Shown here piece after piece: positions 7,280 through 12,354 of a DNA stretch of 12,354 bases. The first letter of the stretch is position 1; each line of letters starts with the position of its first letter. The DNA comes from OMOG01 sp041485845 (GTDB lineage Bacteria > Acidobacteriota > Terriglobia > Bryobacterales > Bryobacteraceae). The notes beneath the pieces are model-generated. The model had not been told where the DNA came from. It searched no databases and saw only the letters and a list, made by a program, of their open reading frames with translations. The stretch covers positions 1 through 12,354 of the forward strand of contig JBGPKH010000223.1 of assembly GCA_041485845.1 (NCBI GenBank). The letters are read 5' to 3'. The translations under genes and the position numbers were made by a program.

Positions 7280-7370
7280 CGTCAGTGCCGCCCTTCGCGC
7301 CGAGGTCCGGGCCAGGGCGAGGCGCCGATGCGAGTACTGGCGCCCGTCTCGAACGCACACACCCGCCTAG
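7272..7370 (+). pseudogene. Truncated HNH endonuclease, N-terminal stub
   Basis: The ATG at 7272 lies inside the last codons of the preceding gene and opens a 32-codon frame starting MPDVSAALRAEVRARARRRCEYW. This is the usual N-terminus of a family of small HNH endonucleases, which begin with a helix rich in Arg and then a CEYC zinc-binding pair. Here the second Cys is Trp and the frame ends ten codons later; the catalytic His-Asn-His part is absent. The stop TAG shares the palindrome CTAG (7367-7370) with the stop of the convergent XRE gene. It is most likely a remnant left when the right-hand module arrived or when a deletion occurred. It is too short to be an active nuclease. Confidence 0.6.
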
Positions 7371-7807
7371 CTTTTCCCGACAGGCAGCTCGACACCCTCC
7401 CGCAGTTTCATCCCAAGAACGTCCGCAACCTCGCGGATTCGTTCCAGGTTCGCTGACCGATAATCAGTTGCTTCGTAACGCTGGACCTGCTGAGGCTTTA
7501 GGCCTAATTTGCCAGCCAGTTCCTCTTGTGTCATTCCGGAAGCAATACGGGCCCGAATCAGCGCCAGGCCTAAGTCATCGAACGACTCGAGCCTGACCGT
7601 GTTGCGCTTCCCCGATCGGAGCGCCTCATATTCCAGTAACTCCTGCCGCAATTCTTGGAGTTGCCCACGGAGCGAATCAATCTGCGCCTGATGGAGAACC
7701 GGATGAACATCCGGTTCTGGAGCGGCAGATTCCATCTCGCGAAGCGCAAGATCAAACTTCTCCGCTTGGGCTTTGGTGATACGATACTGCCGCTCGTTTT
7801 TGATCAT
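7367..7807 (-). CDS. XRE-family HTH regulator, probable antitoxin
   Basis: This 146-residue DNA-binding protein has two parts. The N-terminal half (MIKNERQYRITKAQAEKFDLAL to about residue 70) is helical, with IDSLRGQLQELRQELLEYEAL suggesting a coiled coil used for dimerisation or partner binding. The second half is a Cro/C1 (XRE) helix-turn-helix: LIRARIASGMTQEELAGKLGLKPQQVQRYEATDY, about residues 83-116. The combination is seen in HigA-like antitoxins. The ATG at 7807 was chosen because it forms an ATGA overlap with the TGA of the upstream gene and has AGGAG 9 bases before it; a TTG three codons earlier sits too close to that AGGAG. It is likely to bind the palindrome at 8257-8276 and repress its own operon, which is an inference. 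Toxin-before-antitoxin order matches HigBA-type modules. Confidence 0.88.
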   Translation of the reverse strand: MIKNERQYRITKAQAEKFDLALREMESAAPEPDVHPVLHQAQIDSLRGQLQELRQELLEYEALRSGKRNTVRLESFDDLGLALIRARIASGMTQEELAGKLGLKPQQVQRYEATDYRSANLERIREVADVLGMKLREGVELPVGKS

Positions 7808-8226
7808 GGTTTCCAACTCCTGAGATCCAGAGCAATGATGCCCTTGGGTCGCCCAGTGTTCTTGTCCTCCTGAAAGAAATCTACAAACGTCTTTCTGGTT
7901 GCACCCTCGCGCAACTGTGCCGGAAAAAACTCCCCAAAGAACTTCGCCTTTTGCCGCGCTCGTGTCGCCTTGAAATCGGAAAAATCGACAAGGTCGGGGT
8001 CAAGGAGGTGCGGATCAACTTTGATGACGTCGTAACACGCATCGTAGTCGTTTGGATGTTGCTTCGTCGTGACGAAGCTGCCATCCAGATAGAGGGTCCT
8101 GCAGCCGGATGCCTTGAACTGCTGCAGAGTCCGATACAGCCCGGTCAAGAGCCGTTGTCGGTGCGCAGATCCGCCGAACCTGGCAACGATTTCTGACCAT
8201 TCCGCCCAGCGTATACCCGCCGGCAA
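7804..8226 (-). CDS. Nucleotidyltransferase-fold protein (DUF6932-like), putative toxin
   Basis: The predicted protein of 140 residues carries a nucleotidyltransferase signature: TLYLDGSFVTTKQ with Gly49-Ser50, followed by NDYDAC with Asp60 and Asp62. This fits the hG[GS]...DxD pattern of MNT-type enzymes that move nucleotides to RNA or protein. The N-terminal LPAGIRWAEWSEIVARFG resembles the conserved start of a family of uncharacterised proteins. I used the TTG at 8226, the first possible start after an in-frame TAA; there is no Shine-Dalgarno. The +1 frame just upstream reads AFDSDGN, the usual preceding residues of the family, so one base may have been lost near 8225-8228 and the true start may be the GTG at 8255. 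The stop overlaps the XRE start as ATGA. Family assignment is from memory of the motif pattern; the toxin role is inferred. Confidence 0.75.
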   Translation of the reverse strand: MPAGIRWAEWSEIVARFGGSAHRQRLLTGLYRTLQQFKASGCRTLYLDGSFVTTKQHPNDYDACYDVIKVDPHLLDPDLVDFSDFKATRARQKAKFFGEFFPAQLREGATRKTFVDFFQEDKNTGRPKGIIALDLRSWKP

Positions 8227-8256
8227 TTACCGTCGGAATCGAATGCCCGGATCACA

Positions 8257-8276
8257 ACACAACTATATCGTTGTGT
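8257..8276. promoter_or_regulatory. 20-bp palindromic operator
   Basis: On the minus strand the site reads ACACAACGATATAGTTGTGT. The 7-base arms ACACAAC and GTTGTGT are perfect inverse complements, and the centre ATAT is itself palindromic, so 18 of 20 positions are symmetric. It covers the -10 box of the promoter of the nucleotidyltransferase/XRE operon. A protein bound here would block transcription; the XRE dimer of the same operon is the obvious candidate. Confidence 0.7.
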
Positions 8277-8290
8277 CGCCAGGAAGTCAA
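8262..8290 (-). promoter_or_regulatory. Near-consensus sigma-70 promoter of the nucleotidyltransferase/XRE operon
   Basis: TTGACT (8290-8285) and TATAGT (8267-8262) are separated by exactly 17 bases. Each matches consensus at five of six positions, by far the best promoter seen in the window. Transcription should start near 8255, which coincides with a GTG and lies about 29 bases before the TTG at 8226. The -10 box lies within the palindrome. Confidence 0.7.
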
Positions 8291-8407
8291 GGCCAGCCTC
8301 GGGCGTGTTCAAGCGGACCCCGAGCGCCCCGCCGCGTCTTCCCACTGCCAGCCGCTGAGCCAAAAACAGAGCTTGCCAATTGGCGAAGAAAAGGCGAACA
8401 TAGGGTC

Positions 8408-9394
8408 ATGGCACTTGTGGGGATCGCGCGGCTGGCATCGCAGAGCGAACTGCTGGAGGCCAAGCGCGAGGTGCAGTATTTCGAGATTCCGGCGCGCAGC
8501 ATTCTGAACCGCACCAAGCCGAACATGCCGTTTCAGTGGACCATCAATCCCTATCGCGGGTGCGAGTTCGGGTGCAAGTATTGCTATGCGCGCTACACCC
8601 ACGAGTTCATGGAGATGGACGCGCGCGATTTCGAAGACAAGATCTACGCCAAGTCGGCGGCGGCTCACCTGCTGCGGCAGGAGCTGGGACGCATCGGCCG
8701 CAAGGAGCACATCGCCATCGGGACGGCCACCGATCCGTATCAGCCGGCGGAGCGGCGGTACCGGCGGACGCGGGCGATCCTGGAAGTGTTCGCGCGGGAG
8801 CGGGGGCGGTACCTGGGGATCACCACGAAGTCGGACCTGGTGCTGCGGGACATCGACGTGTTGAAGGAAATCGCGCGCGGCAACGTGCTGGGGGTCAACC
8901 TCACGATTACCACGCTGGATGAGAAGCTGGCGCGGTTGCTGGAGCCGCGGGCGCCGCGGCCGGAGCTGCGGCTGGAAGCGGTGCGGCGGCTGCGGGCCGC
9001 GGGGATCTGCGTGGCGGTGTTTCCGAATCCCATCATGCCGGGGCTGACGGATAGCGAGCGGCAGCTCGACCGGCTGGCGAGAGCGGCGCGGGATGCGGGG
9101 GCGATGTCGTTCGGCGGCGGGCCGCTGTTTCTGATGCCGTCGGCGCAGAAGGTGTTTCTGCCGTTTCTGGAGAAGGAGTTTCCGCATCTGGCGCCGCGCT
9201 ATCGCGAGATGTTCGTCAAGAGCGGATATTTGGGTCGAGAATACAAGGACGCGCTGCAACGGCGCGTGCGGCGGATTCGCGAGCGCTACGGGCTGGCCTC
9301 CGGGTTCATCGAATATCGTCCAGAATTGTGGATAGAGGAGCAAATGGACCTGTGGAGCTTGGAGACTTCGACTACCGCCTCCCCGAGGAACTGA
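8408..9394 (+). CDS. SPL-type radical SAM protein
   Basis: This 328-residue enzyme belongs to the radical SAM superfamily, with the 4Fe-4S cluster motif CEFGCKYCYAR (C-x3-C-x2-C) about 50 residues from the start, preceded by WTINPYRG. This PYRGCxxxCxYCYAR arrangement, with GTATDPYQPAERRY and ITTKSDLVLRD downstream, is the hallmark of the spore-photoproduct-lyase-like family (Rv2578c-like). The family's substrates are mostly unknown. Later conserved parts are VFPNPIMPGLTD and FGGGPLFLMP. The frame is open upstream to 8114, but homologous-looking sequence begins at MALVGIARLAS, so I chose the ATG at 8408, which has only a weak AGGGT before it. The last 43 bases overlap the start of queA in another frame, indicating coupled expression. 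Repair of DNA lesions cannot be assumed, since the organism shows no sign of sporulation here. Confidence 0.9.
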   Translation: MALVGIARLASQSELLEAKREVQYFEIPARSILNRTKPNMPFQWTINPYRGCEFGCKYCYARYTHEFMEMDARDFEDKIYAKSAAAHLLRQELGRIGRKEHIAIGTATDPYQPAERRYRRTRAILEVFARERGRYLGITTKSDLVLRDIDVLKEIARGNVLGVNLTITTLDEKLARLLEPRAPRPELRLEAVRRLRAAGICVAVFPNPIMPGLTDSERQLDRLARAARDAGAMSFGGGPLFLMPSAQKVFLPFLEKEFPHLAPRYREMFVKSGYLGREYKDALQRRVRRIRERYGLASGFIEYRPELWIEEQMDLWSLETSTTASPRN

Positions 9395-10410
9395 TCGCGC
9401 AGCAGCCGCTCGAGGACCGCGCGGCGTCGCGCATGCTCGTGATCTATCGCGAGTCGGGGCGGTGGGAGGACCGCCGGTTTCGCGAATTCCCGTCGTTTCT
9501 GCGCGCCGGCGATTGCCTGGTGCTGAACGATTCACGCGTGTTTCCGGCGCGGCTATTCGGCCATCGGGAGGGGGTGCGGTCGCTGCCCATCGGGAAGAAC
9601 AATCCCAAACGCCGGGAGCATCTGAGCGGGCAGGTGGAGGTGTTTCTGCTGCGGCCGGTGAGCGCCGGCGGAAAGGATTGGGAGGCGCTCGTCCGGCCGG
9701 GGCGGAAGATGCCGGTGGGGGAGCGGATGCGGTTCGCGGAGGGGCTCGAAGGCGAGATCGTGGCGCGCGGGGAGTTCGGGGAGCGCACGGTGCGGTTCAG
9801 CGGGGCGGACGATTTGTTTGCGGCGTTCGAAAAGATCGGGCACGTGCCGTTGCCGCCGTATATCAAGCGCGCCGATGAGGCGGGGGACCGGGAGCGGTAC
9901 CAGACGGTGTTCGCGCGGGAGAAGGGGTCGGTGGCGGCGCCTACGGCAGGGCTGCATTTTACGGGCGAGGTGCTCGATGACTGCCGCGGCCGGGGGGCGC
10001 AGGTGGCGTACGTGACGCTGCACGTCGGGCTGGGGACGTTTCAGCCGCTGCATGAGCCGCAGGTGGAGGCGGCGCGGTTGCACGCGGAGCGGTATCGGAT
10101 CACGGAGGAGAACGCAGCCCGGATACGGGCGGCGGGGCGCGTGGTGGCGGTGGGAACTACCAGCGTGCGAACGGTGGAGAGCGCGTGGCGGTCGGGGGAG
10201 ATGGCGGGGGAGACAGGACTGTTTGTCTATCCGGGGTTTGAGTTTCGCGCGGTGGGGGCGATGCTGACTAACTTTCATCTGCCGCGCACCAGTTTGCTGT
10301 TGCTGGTGTGCGCCTTCGCCGGGACGGATCTGACGCTGGCCGCGTACCGCCACGCGGTGGAGAAGCGATACCGGTTTTATTCGTACGGGGATTGCATGCT
10401 GGTGGTGTAA
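9352..10410 (+). CDS. queA: S-adenosylmethionine:tRNA ribosyltransferase-isomerase
   Basis: QueA transfers and isomerises the ribosyl moiety of S-adenosylmethionine onto 7-aminomethyl-7-deazaguanine at the wobble position of tRNAs with GUN anticodons, giving epoxyqueuosine. The protein is 352 residues, normal for the family. Recognisable blocks are FDYRLPEELIAQ at the N-terminus, LNDSRVFPARLFG, PLPPYIKRADEAGDRERYQTVFA, the SVAAPTAGLHFT block, VTLHVGLGTFQPL, VAVGTTSVRTVES, TNFHLPRTSLLLLVCAFAG and the C-terminal YRFYSYGDCMLV. I chose the GTG at 9352 (MELGDFDYRLPEE) because it matches the family start; AGGAG lies 11 bases upstream. A GTG at 9328 would add eight residues. It overlaps the radical SAM gene by 43 bases. 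No tgt, queG or other queuosine gene is in the window. Confidence 0.96.
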   Translation: MELGDFDYRLPEELIAQQPLEDRAASRMLVIYRESGRWEDRRFREFPSFLRAGDCLVLNDSRVFPARLFGHREGVRSLPIGKNNPKRREHLSGQVEVFLLRPVSAGGKDWEALVRPGRKMPVGERMRFAEGLEGEIVARGEFGERTVRFSGADDLFAAFEKIGHVPLPPYIKRADEAGDRERYQTVFAREKGSVAAPTAGLHFTGEVLDDCRGRGAQVAYVTLHVGLGTFQPLHEPQVEAARLHAERYRITEENAARIRAAGRVVAVGTTSVRTVESAWRSGEMAGETGLFVYPGFEFRAVGAMLTNFHLPRTSLLLLVCAFAGTDLTLAAYRHAVEKRYRFYSYGDCMLVV

Positions 10411-10427
10411 AAGGAGACTGGCCGGAG

Positions 10428-12354
10428 CTACTGAACCGTCCAGGTCCCCATCGCCTGCCAGTCGGTATTGTTGGCGTCGGTCCCATCGCGCGCGGCGAGG
10501 TAGAACACCCGATTTCCGAGAAACCCGGCGCTGAACTGAATGTTCAAATTCAGCGTCAGGTTGTTTCCGGCGGCAGTCGCTGCCTGAGGCCCCCAACTGA
10601 CCGTGCACTGACTGTTGCCGATTGTCCCGCTCGCGCCCAGCGACTGACCCGGCAACAGGGTTTTCCCATCGTCACTCACCACGTATAGAATGTTAACCGG
10701 CTGCACGTAAGCAAGGTAACAGGCGTGAAATCCGTCGAGGGAGTTGTTGATCAGAATGTTCTGCACGCCGAGGTCCGCGAACCCCTTGGTGTCCGAGAAG
10801 CTGAACGCGTACGGATTGGGTCCCATGCCGACGCCTCGTGCGTTGGTCATGCCCACCACCGCGGTGGTGGTAGTCTGCGCCGCTCCTGGCGCCTGCCAGA
10901 CCCCCAATGCCTGCCAGCCGGAGTTATTCTCCGGCACGTCTCTGGCGGCCATGTAGATCACTTTGTTCCCTGCGAAGCTCGGTTTGAACGCGATGGTCAA
11001 TGTCAGAGTCAGTGTGTTTCCGGTCTTAGCCACCGGCGAATCGCCCCAACTGACCGTACATTGGCTGTTGGCTTCGCTGCCGCTGGCGTTGAGCGCCCCG
11101 CCCGGGATCTGCGGACTGAGCGCCCCGCTGTCGTCCAGGAGGTACAGGACATTCAGCGGCTGGCTGTACGCCAGATAGCAGGCCTTCAAGCCGTCCAGGG
11201 ACCGGTTGATCAAGATGTTCACGACGCCCAGATCCTGGGCGCCGCGCGGATCGCTGAAGGTGAACGTCATCGACGGGCTCGCTGCGTTCCCCGAAGAAGG
11301 ATTCACGCCGCCCGCCGAAGGCGGTGTGAGCACGGCTGCGCCCACGGCAATCGAGTTGGAAGTTCCGGTAATGGACGGAGTAACCGAATCGGTGACGGTA
11401 ATGGTCTGGTTGCCCACGGTATTCAGCGTCGCCGAAAACGTCCCGGCGCCATTGGACAGCGTGGTATTCCCGGGCAGGGTCGCGGCGGCGTCCGTGCTGG
11501 TGAAGTGCACGGCGCCCGAGTAGCCGGTCACCGTGTGATTGGCAGCATCCAGCGCCGTCACCGTAATGGAGTTGATGGCAACACCCTTGGTGGCCGATGC
11601 CGGCGCCGTCACGCTGAAGTGGGTGGCAGGCGCCGCTCCCCCGACGGCGATCGTGCCCGACGTTGCGGTGAGAATCGCTTTCGTGGTGTCGGTGGCGGTG
11701 ATGGTCTGGTTCCCCGGCGTCTTCAGGGTGGCCGGCAAGATCGCCCCGCCGGTAAGCGTGGTGTCGGCCGGCAACACCGCCGCGGGATCGCTGCTGGTGA
11801 AGTGTACCGGCCCGCTGGCGCCGGGATAGGGAGTGTTATCGGGCTGAAACAGGTTCACCGAGAAATTGAACGGCACCCCGGCGGTAGCGTTCAACGGCGT
11901 GGAAAATCCCAGGTGGACCTGCTCGAACACCCATGCCGCTCCCAACCCGCCGTTGTCGCCTTTTCCGCCGACCAGCACCGTGGCCGCGTCGGTGGAGATC
12001 GCGACCGACTGTCCTTGCGCCGCCGCGGCGCCGGCTGTCCCTGTGCCAATGAGCTTGCTCCCCTGCTGGGTCCACACACCGTTGGTGCGGGTGTAGATCC
12101 ATGCCGCGCCGGCGCCGAATCCGTCGCTGGGCCCGCCGGCCACGGCCGTATTCCCGTCGCCCGATAGCGAGACGGATTGGCCTTGGCTCGGGTAGTATGC
12201 AGAATCGTTCGCGACGAGTTTGGGGCCCTGCTGGCTCCACACGCCGCTTCCGTTGCGCGTGAACACCCACGCCGCGCCGATTTGATAGAGGCTGTCGAAC
12301 GGCCCGCCGATCAGCGCCGTATTCCCGTCCGACGAGAGCGCCACCGATTGTCCC
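10428..12354 (-). CDS. Repeat-rich surface/secreted protein with FG-GAP and Ig-like repeats (5' end outside window)
   Basis: The frame is open to the window edge, so the N-terminus and any signal peptide are missing; at least 642 residues are visible. In order: FG-GAP-type blades with the repeated phrase GQSV-LS-DGNTA--GG and GAAWVF (three copies); two Ig-like repeats of about 100 residues each (PVHFTSSDPAAVLPADTTLT and AVHFTSTDAAATLPGNTTLS, both followed by GNQTIT and a TSG/TSN-IAVG end); then two copies of a ~120-residue domain beginning FTFSD/FSFSD. Each copy of the last domain contains LGVxNILIN-SLDG--ACYLAY-QP, SQCTVSWG and a closing W-A-G-W. The paired Cys residues suggest a disulfide and an extracellular location. 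The protein ends directly after the second copy (GTWTVQ). Function is probably adhesion or cell-surface display, which is not shown by the sequence. It converges on queA with 17 bases between stops and no evident terminator. Confidence 0.88.
   Translation of the reverse strand, partial: GQSVALSSDGNTALIGGPFDSLYQIGAAWVFTRNGSGVWSQQGPKLVANDSAYYPSQGQSVSLSGDGNTAVAGGPSDGFGAGAAWIYTRTNGVWTQQGSKLIGTGTAGAAAAQGQSVAISTDAATVLVGGKGDNGGLGAAWVFEQVHLGFSTPLNATAGVPFNFSVNLFQPDNTPYPGASGPVHFTSSDPAAVLPADTTLTGGAILPATLKTPGNQTITATDTTKAILTATSGTIAVGGAAPATHFSVTAPASATKGVAINSITVTALDAANHTVTGYSGAVHFTSTDAAATLPGNTTLSNGAGTFSATLNTVGNQTITVTDSVTPSITGTSNSIAVGAAVLTPPSAGGVNPSSGNAASPSMTFTFSDPRGAQDLGVVNILINRSLDGLKACYLAYSQPLNVLYLLDDSGALSPQIPGGALNASGSEANSQCTVSWGDSPVAKTGNTLTLTLTIAFKPSFAGNKVIYMAARDVPENNSGWQALGVWQAPGAAQTTTTAVVGMTNARGVGMGPNPYAFSFSDTKGFADLGVQNILINNSLDGFHACYLAYVQPVNILYVVSDDGKTLLPGQSLGASGTIGNSQCTVSWGPQAATAAGNNLTLNLNIQFSAGFLGNRVFYLAARDGTDANNTDWQAMGTWTVQ

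Noticed and set aside
8145..8363. 72-codon minus-strand frame covering the operator region
   Set aside because: Only its short VIRAFDSDGN part looks protein-like, and that is better explained as the frameshifted 5' end of the nucleotidyltransferase gene; the rest lies upstream of the predicted transcription start.
8114..8407. 98-codon upstream extension of the radical SAM frame
   Set aside because: It runs through the promoter, operator and 5' part of the nucleotidyltransferase gene and shows no radical SAM homology before MALVGIARLAS.
8309..9535. 408-codon minus-strand frame opposite the radical SAM and queA genes
   Set aside because: It is an Arg/Pro/His-rich shadow of two well-supported enzymes on the plus strand.
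10411..10427. Terminator between queA and the surface-protein gene
   Set aside because: The 17-base gap has no convincing inverted repeat or T-tract.
10725..12167. 480-codon plus-strand frame opposite the surface protein
   Set aside because: The minus strand shows three FG-GAP units, two Ig-like repeats and a tandem domain; the plus frame is Arg/Gly/Val text that repeats only because the minus-strand gene does.

Overview
The window looks like chromosomal DNA of a high-GC Acidobacteriota, probably near Solibacter/Bryobacter. That placement is an inference from the strong G/C third-position bias, the long Ser/Thr kinase fused to a TolB-like beta-propeller, the Lys/Ala-rich H1-like protein and the FG-GAP surface protein. 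No rRNA, tRNA, CRISPR array or intact insertion sequence was seen.

Layout. (1) 2-589 (+): the 3' end of type I glutamine synthetase. (2) 646-1398 (-): a histone H1-like DNA-binding protein followed by a small P-loop kinase, converging on glnA across a GC-rich hairpin. (3) 1465-6169 (-): an operon-like run of a 963-aa membrane Ser/Thr kinase, a family 2 glycosyltransferase whose TTG start overlaps the kinase stop, and a BNR/Asp-box repeat gene broken by several frameshifts. (4) 6198-6746 (+): a SAM methyltransferase, divergent from the kinase. (5) About 6750-8290: a visibly less GC-rich accessory island. It holds a small hypothetical gene, a truncated HNH endonuclease overlapping it, and a convergent two-gene module of a nucleotidyltransferase-fold protein plus an XRE regulator. 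(6) 8408-10410 (+): an SPL-type radical SAM protein overlapping queA (queuosine tRNA modification). (7) 10428-12354 (-): a large repeat-rich secreted or surface protein that runs off the window.

The part most worth following up is the island. The nucleotidyltransferase/XRE pair has toxin-antitoxin architecture: the putative toxin comes first, the genes share an ATGA overlap, and the regulator is an HTH protein. In front of it lies a near-consensus promoter (TTGACT-17-TATAGT) whose -10 box sits inside a 20-bp near-perfect palindrome, as expected for an autoregulated operator. The first gene appears to carry a one-base deletion at its extreme 5' end, and the neighbouring HNH gene is a stub, so the island shows both gain and decay.

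Everything here was read by eye from sequence and from knowledge of families. No database search was run.
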